From: Nocardiopsis sp. YSL2
GTDB lineage: Bacteria > Actinomycetota > Actinomycetes > Streptosporangiales > Streptosporangiaceae
Direction: 5' to 3'
Assembly: GCF_030555055.1 (NCBI RefSeq)
Contig: NZ_JAMOAO010000001.1
Coordinates: 6,076,001-6,140,000 of the forward strand
DNA: 64,000 nucleotides
A program made the translations under genes and the position numbers. The notes under the pieces were generated by a model. It saw nothing but the letters and a program-made list of their open reading frames with translations, did not search any database and was not told the origin of the DNA. This document shows, in pieces, positions 54,001 to 62,111 of the stretch. The number at the start of each line of letters is the position of its first letter. The first letter of the stretch is position 1.

Positions 54001-54372
54001 CACGGCGGGAACGATCCAGGAACTCAGGACGGCGCCGTCCGGCCGAGCGCCGGGTTCGGACGCGCCGGCCCGCTCCCGCGGCTCGTCCGACGCGCCCGTG
54101 GGGGCTCGCGGGTCCGGCGGCGGGTCCGGACGATCGGCGGTGCCCGGCAGCCGCAGGACGGCCTGCGCCACGTCCGTTCCGGTCCCTGGCACACCGGCGA
54201 GCGCCAGGACGTCGTCGGCCGTCATCGCGAAGGGGTGGGATCGGGCCTCCGGGTCGGAGTGTCCGGGCGGTGCGTCGCAAGCGGGGGCGGCCGGGGGCGG
54301 AGCGGTGTCCGTGCCCCACAGGAGGAGCCGGTCGCCGGACCAGAACCCCTCGACGAGGCGTCGTTGAGTCAC
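51049..54372 (-). CDS. SNF2-family DNA-dependent ATPase/helicase
   Basis: 1107 aa from GTG 54372, overlapping the methyltransferase stop (GTGA). The N-terminal 600 residues are the helicase-associated region found in bacterial SNF2 proteins. The ATPase core follows: DDMGLGKT (Walker A, near residue 640), CDEAQAIKN (motif II), LTGTPVENHLGELW, then QATDRAHRIGQ (motif VI). Likely remodels protein-DNA complexes. Co-translated with SWIM downstream and a methyltransferase upstream. Confidence 0.9.
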   Translation of the reverse strand: MTQRRLVEGFWSGDRLLLWGTDTAPPPAAPACDAPPGHSDPEARSHPFAMTADDVLALAGVPGTGTDVAQAVLRLPGTADRPDPPPDPRAPTGASDEPRERAGASEPGARPDGAVLSSWIVPAVRLHGAQALAVLRRAQDAPWAGPALRALVVLLRAAEQYAGAGRVVPQVVEEAECPSAPRDRAAVHARWRPVLSPDGASWLRSYIRSLPPSARAHHAPQTSARRTGEAAVTDTLGGLRLLVDALCRERLSDRHADVPDGHGTHHLWLEELTSAEGCLCASTGTAGLNRLDRSLRAWFTRVEEHVGGLHLAFRLVEPPPDPFGGPAVDIADRAGEAAADEAARDLPTLAEHATDPGYRTGTEPDPGFEGDPEPEPDWCLQVWVRSTGDPSLMLPLDEALADAGIPWLPYDAASVITSELDRAARIHPALSGLRAAPPSARLNIPFEDVPGFLTRGAHALEGAGFRVLLPSWLGRAEIGTAVRLSERTDDHPHPDPAADGGLTRSLVDFDHRVAIGGTELTREELDALVRLKSPLVRMRGEWVHVDPARLRRAAAWAADRGTGTVPVEEAMRMLLHMGAEPAGTAETPGDHLGATAAVHADGDLGALLQGRAEEAFTPMAEPPGLAARLRPYQRRGAAWLRYLDRLGLGAVLADDMGLGKTVQLLALLADERADGQRPAPTLLVCPTTLVGNWHKEAERFTPKLRVHVHHGPTRPRGEALRALLETTDLVVTTYGVVRRDRDDLAAQTWRRVVCDEAQAIKNARTDQSRAVRAIPATGRVALTGTPVENHLGELWSVMEFANPGLLGPREAFTSGIAAHIQSRPDSEQGRAATARLRRVTAPFLLRRLKTDPAVITDLPDKQEMKVWCTLTTEQAALYRAVVEEMTRSIREATGIQRKGLVLKTMTRLKQVCNHPAHLLGDGSRLRGRSGKLTQLEHLLGEMVGEGDKALCFTQYTEFGERLAPYLRERLDTDVLWLHGGVSRRRREELVERFQNSDEPAVFLLSLKAAGTGLNLTAANQVVHVDRWWNPAVEDQATDRAHRIGQRRTVQVRKMICMGTLEERVDAMIERKKQLSDSVVGSGEQWLGELGVEELREVIRLAPEAVTG

Positions 54373-55103
54373 GCCCTCCAGTGTGCCGACTCCGCGGTAC
54401 CGGCGCAGCCGATCCCGGCGCTTTCCGCCCGCGCTCCCCCGCCCCGCTCCTCCGCCGTCCGCTCCGTGGACCACCCACCCCGTCGGAGCGCGATGACGTT
54501 GTCGGTGACGGTCGCGGTCCGCCCGTCGGGACCGGTCGCGGTGCGCTGGGGTGCCTCGCCTCTCTCGACGTGCCAGTCGTTGGTCAGTCGCAGCGAGGCG
54601 ATGACCTCGTCGGGCGTGGGGAAGCGGACGTCCTGGCCGGTCTGCCACGACCAGGGGGCCGCGGAGGCGTGTTCGATCACGGCCAGCAGCCCGCCGGGCG
54701 CCACGGCCCGGGCCGCCCGGCGGAGGACGTCTTCGCGCGCGATGGTGACCGGGGTGTGGAAGTAGGTGGCCGCGACCAGCGCGTAGGTGCCGTCGGGGAA
54801 GGTCGCGGCGAGGTCGTGTCGCTCGGCGCGGACCCGGTCGGCGACGCCCGTGGCCGCGGCACCCGCGACCACCCGGTCCAGGGCGGTCCGCGACACGTCG
54901 ACGGCGGTGACGTCCCAGCCGCGGACCGCGAGCCAGAGTGCGTCGCCGCCGTGTCCGCAGCCCAGGTCCAGGGCTGTTGCCGGGGTGGGGGCCAGGTCTG
55001 CGACCAGGTCGGCCAGGACGACGTTGGGCGTCGTGCCCCACTGTGCGTCCATGCCGGCGTAGTGGTTCTCCCAGAAGGACGCGGAGTCGTTGGCGCTGTT
55101 CAT
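54369..55103 (-). CDS. Class I SAM-dependent methyltransferase
   Basis: 244 aa from ATG 55103. The SAM site LDLGCGHGGDALWLA is near residue 46, followed by VTAVDVSRTAL and FHTPV. Of the ubiquinone/small-molecule type rather than a DNA methyltransferase (no NPPY or PC motif). First gene of the methyltransferase-SNF2-SWIM operon; whether its substrate is linked to DNA is unknown. Divergent from an XRE-cupin regulator 139 bp away. Confidence 0.85.
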   Translation of the reverse strand: MNSANDSASFWENHYAGMDAQWGTTPNVVLADLVADLAPTPATALDLGCGHGGDALWLAVRGWDVTAVDVSRTALDRVVAGAAATGVADRVRAERHDLAATFPDGTYALVAATYFHTPVTIAREDVLRRAARAVAPGGLLAVIEHASAAPWSWQTGQDVRFPTPDEVIASLRLTNDWHVERGEAPQRTATGPDGRTATVTDNVIALRRGGWSTERTAEERGGGARAESAGIGCAGTAESAHWRA

Positions 55104-55215
55104 GCGGGGCCTTTCGGGTGCGGGTGGTCGGGCCACGGCTGCGGGGCCGGTGACCGGGCCGGTGCCCGGCCGTTGGTACGAGACTGCGCCACCGGCTGCT
55201 GGAGTTGCAAAGCCT

Positions 55216-55232
55216 CATGCCGTTTCAGCATG
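55216..55232. promoter_or_regulatory. Inverted repeat at the XRE-cupin/methyltransferase divergence
   Basis: CATGC, 7 nt, GCATG (55216-55232), ending 9 bp before ATG 55242. It is placed to bind the XRE product of that gene and control both divergent promoters. The half-sites are short, so chance is possible. Confidence 0.35.
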
Positions 55233-55241
55233 CTGGCGGGT

Positions 55242-55814
55242 ATGGGCACCGAGAAGCAGGACAGACTGGCCGCGGTCGGGCCGCGTCTGCGGCGGCTGCG
55301 CCACCGCCACGGCCTGACGCTGGCCGACCTCACCGAGCGCACCGGCATCAACGAGAGCACGCTCTCCCGCCTCGAAGGGGGCACACGCAGGCCGACCCTG
55401 GAGATACTGCTGCCGCTCGCCGAGATCTACGCCGTGCCCCTGGACGAGCTGGTCGGCGCGCCCCGCACCGGGGACCCGCGCATCCACCTCAAGCCGGTCA
55501 CGCGCGACGGCATGACCTTCGTACCGCTCAGCCGTCCCGGTGGCGTCCAGGCCCACAAGCTCCTCATCCCGCCCCGGCCCGAGACCGAACCCCGGCTCAG
55601 GACCCACGAGGGCTTCGAGTGGGTCTACGTCCTCGCCGGTCGGCTCCGCCTGCTGTTGGGCGAGCGGACCGTGATCCTCAAGCCCGGCGAGGCCGCCGAG
55701 TTCGACACCCACGTGCCGCACTGGCTCGGCCCCGACGACGAGCGGACCGTGGAGCTCCTCGTCCTGTTCGGCCGCCAGGGGGAGCGGGCCCACCTCCGGG
55801 CCCGCGCCACGTGA
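55242..55814 (+). CDS. XRE-cupin transcriptional regulator
   Basis: 190 aa from ATG 55242 (ATG 55230 adds four residues). HTH at about residues 12-65: LRRLRHRHGLTLADLTERTG, INESTLSRLEGGTRRPTLEI. Cupin at about 110-180: GFEWVYVLAGRLRLLLGERT, LKPGEAAEFDTHVPHWLG. This class senses a small ligand through the cupin and represses or activates neighbours. Divergent position suggests control of the methyltransferase-SNF2-SWIM operon. Confidence 0.88.
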   Translation: MGTEKQDRLAAVGPRLRRLRHRHGLTLADLTERTGINESTLSRLEGGTRRPTLEILLPLAEIYAVPLDELVGAPRTGDPRIHLKPVTRDGMTFVPLSRPGGVQAHKLLIPPRPETEPRLRTHEGFEWVYVLAGRLRLLLGERTVILKPGEAAEFDTHVPHWLGPDDERTVELLVLFGRQGERAHLRARAT

Positions 55815-55873
55815 CGTCCCCCGCCGTGCGGTTCGTTGCGCACGCGCCGAATCCGGGGCCGGACCGGGACGAC

Positions 55874-55903
55874 GCGGCCGGACCCGCATCCGGGTCCGGC
55901 CGC
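55874..55903. terminator. Bidirectional terminator, 13-bp stem
   Basis: GCGGCCGGACCCG (55874-55886) and its complement (55891-55903) with a CATC loop, midway between the convergent stops at 55814 and 55909. Confidence 0.75.
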
Positions 55904-55908
55904 CCCGC

Positions 55909-57630
55909 TCAGGTCCCCAGCAGGGCGTGGATCTCCATGGCCAGGGCCCGCTCCCTGCACTCGGCGGGCCCCTGCATGACCGCGCCGCCCTCCTCCTCGG
56001 GCCGCGGTTCCCCGACACCGTCGCGGCCGAGCAGCGCCGCCCAGGCCGCGTCCGCCACCTGCTCCTCCCCTCCGCCCCGGCACCACGCCGACAGGGCGCG
56101 CCCGAGCATCGTGGGCGTCCCGTAGGCGACGAGTCCGAGCCGTTCCGCCTCGTGCAGCGCGCGCAGGACGCGGTCGGTGGCGTCGGTGTCCGCCCCGACG
56201 AAGGGCTGGTGCCACTGCACGGTGTCCACGAGCCACCGCTGCGCCCCGTGCGGCTCCCAGCCCAGGACCCGCCTGTACTGCGGGTTCTCCGACACCGCGC
56301 CCAGGCTCATGCCCTCGGGGGCGTCCCCCAGGGCCAGGGCGAGGGCCCGCCTGACGCCCGCCGCGCGCTTCTTCGGCAGCGGCTCCTCGGGCGAGGGCCA
56401 CCAGAGCGCCGTGTCGGGTATCTGCGTCCAGGCCCCCAGCAGCGCCGCGATCCGTGACTCGGGCGGCAGTCCCGCCCAGGTGGAGGCCTGCGCGGACAGT
56501 CCGACCTCCCCGCCGCGCGCGCTGAGCAGCCCGGTGATGCCGCCCGCCTCGACCCAGACGCGGATGACGTCCGGGTGGGTGCCGGCGGCCGTCAGCTCCT
56601 CGCGCAGCGCCGGGTGGTCCTGGACGCCGTCGGTACCCAGGACCAGCGGCCACACGCTGAGGGCGGCCACCAGGTGGTCGTCGGCGTCCAGCAGCGCGAC
56701 CAGTGCCTCCTGGGACCGGGCCGCCACCGCCCGCTCACCGGCCGCCGCGCCGCGTTCGGGTCCCCGGTCGGACTCCCGGTCGGACACCGGCCCCACCAGG
56801 ACCGGCGGTTCCGGTGAGAAGGGGGCCGGGTAGCGCGCCCTGAGCACGAGGGCGACCTCGCGCGGAACCATCACCCCGTGGTCGCCGACGGGGACCATCA
56901 GACCGCGTTCGGTCAGCCAGTCCACATGCCGGTGCCCCGGCGCGGGAGCGCGCACGACCATGCTGTGCAGGGCGTGGAAGTGCGCGAAGCGCGCCGTCCC
57001 GGCGGGCGCTTCTTCGAGCAGGAGCCCCACCCGCGTCTCGTCGGTGAGCAGGGCCGCGATGTCGGCGGTCAGGACGTGCCGGTCCGCGGGGTCGTCCAGG
57101 CCCAGGGCCTTGGCCATGCGGTGCAGGTCGGCCGCGTCGAGCCCCTCCGCGACGGTGCGCAGGTCCGGCGGGGTGCGCTCGGACCCGAACTGGGCGGCGA
57201 AGTCGTCGGCCAGGTGGAAGCCCTCACGGCCGTCCGGCCACAGGATCGCCAGGTCGACCAACCGGTCGAGTTCGGCTTCGGCCCGCTGCCGCGCCCGCCC
57301 CGGAGACCGCGCCCCGACCCGTTCCAGGACCGCGTCCAGCGAGACCGGCCCCAGCTCGGCCGTCCCCGCACCCGAGTCCAGGGTCGGCGGCGGCCGTCTG
57401 AGCCCGTTCTGGTCCTCGGCGACGGTGGCGATCGCGTAGAGCAGCTGCTGCTGTGCCAGGTTGAGCTGCTCGACCACGGTCGGCCGGTAGGCCAGGATGG
57501 CGATCCGCTCCAGGACGGCGCTCCAGCAGTGCAGGTCGATGGCGGAGTCGGGCAGGGTGGCGACGAGACGCGCGACCCGCTCCGTCGACATGCTCCGCAG
57601 GTGGGCGTCCAGCGCTTCCACACGGTCCAT
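55909..57630 (-). CDS. Helicase-associated (XPB-like partner) domain protein
   Basis: 573 aa. The N-terminal pattern (LDAHLRSMSTERVARLVATL, then LERIAILAYRPTVVEQLNLA, QQLLYAIATVAED) is that of actinobacterial helicase-associated proteins that begin with an RSxxEL-type helix followed by winged-helix repeats. The C-terminus has PTMLGRALSAW, a recurring element. No nuclease or ATPase motif. Possibly a partner of a DNA repair helicase encoded elsewhere; the role is inferred from the family style. Confidence 0.6.
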   Translation of the reverse strand: MDRVEALDAHLRSMSTERVARLVATLPDSAIDLHCWSAVLERIAILAYRPTVVEQLNLAQQQLLYAIATVAEDQNGLRRPPPTLDSGAGTAELGPVSLDAVLERVGARSPGRARQRAEAELDRLVDLAILWPDGREGFHLADDFAAQFGSERTPPDLRTVAEGLDAADLHRMAKALGLDDPADRHVLTADIAALLTDETRVGLLLEEAPAGTARFAHFHALHSMVVRAPAPGHRHVDWLTERGLMVPVGDHGVMVPREVALVLRARYPAPFSPEPPVLVGPVSDRESDRGPERGAAAGERAVAARSQEALVALLDADDHLVAALSVWPLVLGTDGVQDHPALREELTAAGTHPDVIRVWVEAGGITGLLSARGGEVGLSAQASTWAGLPPESRIAALLGAWTQIPDTALWWPSPEEPLPKKRAAGVRRALALALGDAPEGMSLGAVSENPQYRRVLGWEPHGAQRWLVDTVQWHQPFVGADTDATDRVLRALHEAERLGLVAYGTPTMLGRALSAWCRGGGEEQVADAAWAALLGRDGVGEPRPEEEGGAVMQGPAECRERALAMEIHALLGT

Positions 57631-57713
57631 GGCACCACCCTAGGGCCGTCACCCCGCGTGCACAGCCGATCGCCCGATCCTCCGCCCCGTCATCGGGGTG
57701 GCCGGTCGTCCCG

Positions 57714-59066
57714 TCACGGCGCGTCACGGGTCAGCGGAACCCGCGCGGCGGGCTGCCCGGGCGGCGCGGACGGCCCCCGCCAGGGCCCCGGGGACAGGGC
57801 CAGGCCCACCAGGGTGACCAGCACGGACGCCACGACGTACCAGGCCACGGCCTGGGCGCTGCCGAACCACTGGAACAGCATGACCGCCACGATGGGCGCC
57901 AGCGCGCCGCTGGGGACCCCCGCCACCTGGTAGCCCAGCCCGGTGCCGCTGTAGCGGACCCGGGGGGCGAACAGCTCGGCGATGAACGCGGCCTGCGGTC
58001 CGTACATGGCGGCCTCGAAGACGATCCCGCCCACCACGGCCGCGGTGATGATCCAGAACACGCCGGTGTCCAGCAGCGGGAAGAAGGCGAACACCCACAC
58101 GCCGGAGCCGATGGCACCGAACGCGTACACCCGGCGTCTGCCCCACCGGTCGGAGATCCGGCCGTAGAGCACCAGCAGCGGCAGCTGCACCGCCGAGGCG
58201 ATCACGACCACCGTCAGGCCCACGCTCCGTTCCATGCCGAGCTGCGACTCCAGGTACGTGAGCAGGTAGAAGGTGAAGACGTAGAACACCACGTCGCTGC
58301 CGATGCGGGCCAGGAAGGCCGATCCGAGCGCCCGGGGGTGGGTGCGCAGGACCTCCAGCAGGGGCGTGCGGGACGGCTCGCCCATCGCTTCGAACTCCGG
58401 TGACTCGGTCAGCCCGCGCCGGATCCACAGGCCCATCAGGGCCAGCCCGCCCGAGAGCAGGAACGGAACCCGCCAGCCCCACTCCAGGAAGGCCTCGTTG
58501 GGCAGCAGGACGGCGGCCAGCGCCAGCAGGCCGGTGGAGAGGATGTTGCCGACGGGGACGCCGACCTGCACCCAGCTGGAGGTGACCCCCCGGCGCTCCC
58601 GCGTGCCGTGTTCCATCGCCATGAGGACGGCGCCGCCCCACTGTCCGCCCAGGCTCAGCCCTTGGATCACGCGCAGCAGGACCAGGAGGACGGGTGCGAC
58701 CACGCCGATGCTCGCGTACCCCGGCAGCAGTCCCACGAGGAAGGTGGAGGTACCCATGACCAGGAAGGTCGCGGCCAGGACGTCCCTGCGGCCGATCCGG
58801 TCGCCGAAGTGTCCGAACAGCATGGCGCCGACCGGCCGGGAGGCGAAGCCGACGCCGAAGGTGGCCAGCGACAGCAGCAGCCCGGTGGCCGGGTCGGCGT
58901 CGGGGAAGAACAGCTGGCGGAAGACGAGCACGGCGGCGGTGCCGTAGAGGAAGTAGTCGTACCACTCCAGGGAGGTGCCGATCGAGCTGACGATGATCGC
59001 GCGGCGGGGACCGCTGAACCATCGGCCCAGCCGGCCGGCCCGGAGGGTTCCGGTGTCGGTGCTCAT
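57714..59066 (-). CDS. MHS-family metabolite:H+ symporter (MFS)
   Basis: 450 aa with GGAGGA before ATG 59066. Twelve membrane helices. The MHS signatures are SLEWYDYFLYGTAA near the N-terminus, FGHFGDRIGRRD (loop 2-3) and IQGLSLGGQWGGAVL (helix 5). SDRWGRRR marks the second half. Probably takes up small carboxylates or betaine-like compounds. Fourteen bases downstream of the zinc-ribbon membrane protein gene, so it may belong to the kinase operon. Confidence 0.87.
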   Translation of the reverse strand: MSTDTGTLRAGRLGRWFSGPRRAIIVSSIGTSLEWYDYFLYGTAAVLVFRQLFFPDADPATGLLLSLATFGVGFASRPVGAMLFGHFGDRIGRRDVLAATFLVMGTSTFLVGLLPGYASIGVVAPVLLVLLRVIQGLSLGGQWGGAVLMAMEHGTRERRGVTSSWVQVGVPVGNILSTGLLALAAVLLPNEAFLEWGWRVPFLLSGGLALMGLWIRRGLTESPEFEAMGEPSRTPLLEVLRTHPRALGSAFLARIGSDVVFYVFTFYLLTYLESQLGMERSVGLTVVVIASAVQLPLLVLYGRISDRWGRRRVYAFGAIGSGVWVFAFFPLLDTGVFWIITAAVVGGIVFEAAMYGPQAAFIAELFAPRVRYSGTGLGYQVAGVPSGALAPIVAVMLFQWFGSAQAVAWYVVASVLVTLVGLALSPGPWRGPSAPPGQPAARVPLTRDAP

Positions 59067-59080
59067 GAGTGTCCTCCGGT

Positions 59081-60796
59081 TCAGCGGTACTCGGCCAGGC
59101 GGGGGGCGGTGCCGACGACGGCCACGACGGCGATGGACAGCATCGAGACGGGGATGAGGAATCCCAGGCCCCCGAGGGCGGCGTCGCCGGCGGCGACCGA
59201 CGCGGTGAACACGGCCGCGGCCTCCTCGGACTCGGCCGGGTCGTCCCGGTACGGCTCGAGCGAGCCGACGGCCACGCTCGTGCCCGTGCGGGCGTCCGTG
59301 CTGTCGGCGGTCTCGACGGTGTCCTCGGTGCGGATGGTGGCCTGCGTCGCCACCGGGATCAGGCCGTCGAACGTCATCCGCTCCAGGACGTCGGTCTGTG
59401 TGGCCATGACGGTGACCCCGGTGTAGGTGTAGATGGCGGTGACCGCGGTGGCCACGAGCAGTGCGGGGCTGAAGGTGCGGCGGAAGCGGCGGGCCAGGAA
59501 CACCTGGAGCACGATCAGTGCGGCCAGGGCCGCGGCGCTGCCGACGGCGACGGCGGCGCGCGCGGTGACGACGGTGTCCCGGGCGTCCTTGGTGCGGTGG
59601 AAGGCGGTGCGGGTGGCGTCGAGGCTGACGTCCTCGGCCAGCGGCAGGACCTCCTCGCGCAGGTGGCGCGCGGCCTCGGCGCGGGCCGCGACCACCTGGC
59701 CGGGGACCTCGCCCGCCGGGTAGGTGGCGTCCTCGGACAGGGCCAGGGCCCGACCGGCCAGTTCGCGGTAGCGGCCGTAGGCCTGTGCGAGGTCGATCGC
59801 CCGCGCGGTGGCTCCGTGCGCGTCCTCCGGCGTGGGCGCGGGCGTGGGCGCGTCCGCCGGGTCCTCGGCCGCCGCTTCGCCCTCGATCGCCGCCGCGGCC
59901 GGGTCGGTGGCCGCGGCCGTGGGTTGCGTCCGGCCCTCGACGTCGAGGGCGAGGTCGTGGGCGACCAGTACGAGGTCGGCGGCGGCTCGGCCGCTGTCCT
60001 GGTAGGCCTCCAGCTCGGCGGAGCGCTCGTCGGCGTGCTCCGGGTCGTCGCCCAGGAGCACCAGCGCCGCCAGGTGTGCGTCGGTCTCGGCGAGTGTGCG
60101 GGGCAGGTCGGCGGTCGCGATGATCCGGGGGCCGGTGTCCTGGCCGGTGTCGTCGATCGCGGTCTGGGCGGCCCGGGTGCCCGCGGCGAGCGCGCCGAAG
60201 GCCAGGACGAGCGCCGCGACGGTCACCGAGACCAGCAGCCGCAAGCGGGCGACCGTGGAGGGCCCGCGGTGGCGGGGGCGGCGTCCGGGGGTGAGGAGCA
60301 GGGTCGGTGCGGGCTGCTCGAGCAGGTCGTCCGGAGGGGTCCCGGCCGCGCCGCTCGCTGCGGCGGGTCCGGTCGGGCCGGCCTCGGCCGCGGCGGGCCC
60401 GCCCGTGCTCGCCGACCCTGCCGGAGCGGTGTGCGCCGTCTCTGCGCCGGACGGGGCCGCGCTTCCCGCGCGGGTCTCCCCTGACGCCGGGACGCGCTCG
60501 GCCCCGGACCGGCCGGAGCGGGGGACGGCCGTCCCGGGAGCGGCACGGGCGCGCCCGTCGGCGCCGGGGGCGGCGCCGGGCGGCGCACCGGGGCGCGCAC
60601 CACCGGTGTGCGCGGAGGTGGGCGTGTCCCCGATGGGTGCGGCCTCCCCGGATCCCGGAACGGATCCACCGCCCGGGCCCATGGGGGGCGTGGAGCGGTG
60701 GGCCGCCGGGGCCCGGACGCCGGGGACGCGCAGGCCGCATTCCTCGCAGTACTCGGTGTCCTCGGTGGGGTGCCCGTCGGGGCAGATCGCCGCCAT
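59081..60796 (-). CDS. Zinc-ribbon membrane protein (GlnX-like)
   Basis: 571 aa from ATG 60796. The N-terminus is a CPDGHPTEDTEYCEECG zinc ribbon, followed by a disordered Pro/Ala/Gly stretch of about 130 residues. Then a helix (LLVSVTVAALVLAFGALAAG) and an extracellular region of about 220 residues rich in helices (IDLAQAYGRYRELAGRALAL). Several C-terminal helices follow (AALAALIVLQVFLARRFRR; FLIPVSMLSIAVVAVVG). The sensor-like layout resembles GlnX, the membrane partner of PknG in mycobacteria; the assignment is tentative. Confidence 0.6.
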   Translation of the reverse strand: MAAICPDGHPTEDTEYCEECGLRVPGVRAPAAHRSTPPMGPGGGSVPGSGEAAPIGDTPTSAHTGGARPGAPPGAAPGADGRARAAPGTAVPRSGRSGAERVPASGETRAGSAAPSGAETAHTAPAGSASTGGPAAAEAGPTGPAAASGAAGTPPDDLLEQPAPTLLLTPGRRPRHRGPSTVARLRLLVSVTVAALVLAFGALAAGTRAAQTAIDDTGQDTGPRIIATADLPRTLAETDAHLAALVLLGDDPEHADERSAELEAYQDSGRAAADLVLVAHDLALDVEGRTQPTAAATDPAAAAIEGEAAAEDPADAPTPAPTPEDAHGATARAIDLAQAYGRYRELAGRALALSEDATYPAGEVPGQVVAARAEAARHLREEVLPLAEDVSLDATRTAFHRTKDARDTVVTARAAVAVGSAAALAALIVLQVFLARRFRRTFSPALLVATAVTAIYTYTGVTVMATQTDVLERMTFDGLIPVATQATIRTEDTVETADSTDARTGTSVAVGSLEPYRDDPAESEEAAAVFTASVAAGDAALGGLGFLIPVSMLSIAVVAVVGTAPRLAEYR

Positions 60797-60801
60797 GGGG
60801 C

Positions 60802-62076
60802 CTACTCCCCTCTCCTGGGCGTCATCTCCCGCGTCGTTCGGTCCGTGCCGACGTCGAGGTTGAGCGTGTCGGCGCGGCTCATCCGCGAGCGCAGCCGGAC
60901 CGTTCCCGTCACCGGGTCCTGGTCGACGACGCGCTCCAGGGCGGTGACCAGGTCGTCGCGTCCGGACTCCACGGCGAGTTCGCGTGCGCGGCCCAGCTTG
61001 GCCGTGGCCTCCCGGGTCTGTCCCGTCTCCAGGGCGGCCAGGCCCTCGCGGATGAGCCCGTTCTGCTCCAGTTGGCCGGTGTAGTGCGCGACCTTGGGGT
61101 CCACCGCCGTGGCCAGTGCCAGGTCGTCGGTCCACTGGGCGAGGACCCGGCCGCGGGCCAGCTCCTGCCGCTCACCCGAGGCGAGCATGACCTGCGCCAC
61201 GCGGATCTCCGCTCCGGGTCGGCGGGGCGGGACCCGGAACCACAGCTGGTAGTCCCTGCTCTCCGAGCCCCACGACCCGAGCGGGTACTCGTGGACGGGC
61301 CCGCCGCCGTCCCGCGCGGTCAGCTCGCGCTCGGTCGGGTAGACCTGCACGACCTTGCGGACACTGACCTGGCCGGGTGCCTTGACCAGCAGGGACAGGT
61401 CGGCCATGCCCCGGTCCTGGGTCTGTTCGGCCTGCTGGCGAAAGAAGCCGGGCAGGTCGTCGAGGTCCTCCACGAAGTGGCGGGTGCCCGAGAGCGCGGT
61501 GGTGATCCGGCGTAGCTGCTCCGGGCTCCAGTCCTCGCCGATGCCCACGCAGTCGCAGGTGAACATCCCGGCGCACCTGCGCAGGACGGCGTCGGTGAGG
61601 TTGCCCTGTCCGTCGGTGAGGATCGTGGTGTGCCGCACGTCGCCGGGCCCGACGGTCCGGAGCAGGGCGGCGGCCAGTTCCAGCCAGGGCACCAGGTTGG
61701 TGCCGCCGTCGGCCCCCAGGGCCAGGATCGCCCCGCGTGCGGCGTCCCGGCTGGTCGGGGTGGCCTCGGCCAGGGTCCCGGGTGTGAGCGGATAGATCTG
61801 CTCGGCGCGGCCGTTGCCCGCGATCACGGCGAACCGGCTGCCGTCGCGCAGGGCGTCGACGGCGGCCACGGCGGCCTCGCGGGCGCGCGCGATCTTGTCG
61901 CCGCTCATGGAGTAGGAGCGGTCGATGACGATGACCTGCGCCGGGGAGGAGGCGGCGGGTGCCGGTGCGTCGACGGTGATGGTGGCGATGGCGTGCACGT
62001 CCTGGGCGCCTTCGGGGAGACAGGGGTTCTGGTGGACCTCCAGACGGCTGACGGGTGTGGGCGGCGGGGTGGGCAT
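60802..62076 (-). CDS. von Willebrand factor type A (VWA) domain protein
   Basis: 424 aa from ATG 62076 with GAGGAGA upstream. The MIDAS motif DRSYSMSG (D-x-S-x-S) is near residue 52, with TNLV and TILTDGQGNL completing the metal site. C-terminal 150 residues are beta then helical (ALETGQTREATAKLGRAREL). No signal peptide or membrane helix, so cytosolic. It lies between the PknG-type kinase (35 bp) and the zinc-ribbon protein (5 bp), pointing to a shared signalling task. Confidence 0.85.
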   Translation of the reverse strand: MPTPPPTPVSRLEVHQNPCLPEGAQDVHAIATITVDAPAPAASSPAQVIVIDRSYSMSGDKIARAREAAVAAVDALRDGSRFAVIAGNGRAEQIYPLTPGTLAEATPTSRDAARGAILALGADGGTNLVPWLELAAALLRTVGPGDVRHTTILTDGQGNLTDAVLRRCAGMFTCDCVGIGEDWSPEQLRRITTALSGTRHFVEDLDDLPGFFRQQAEQTQDRGMADLSLLVKAPGQVSVRKVVQVYPTERELTARDGGGPVHEYPLGSWGSESRDYQLWFRVPPRRPGAEIRVAQVMLASGERQELARGRVLAQWTDDLALATAVDPKVAHYTGQLEQNGLIREGLAALETGQTREATAKLGRARELAVESGRDDLVTALERVVDQDPVTGTVRLRSRMSRADTLNLDVGTDRTTREMTPRRGE

Positions 62077-62111
62077 ACGTCTCCTCGGGGGTGGTCAGAC
62101 GGGGGAGGCCC

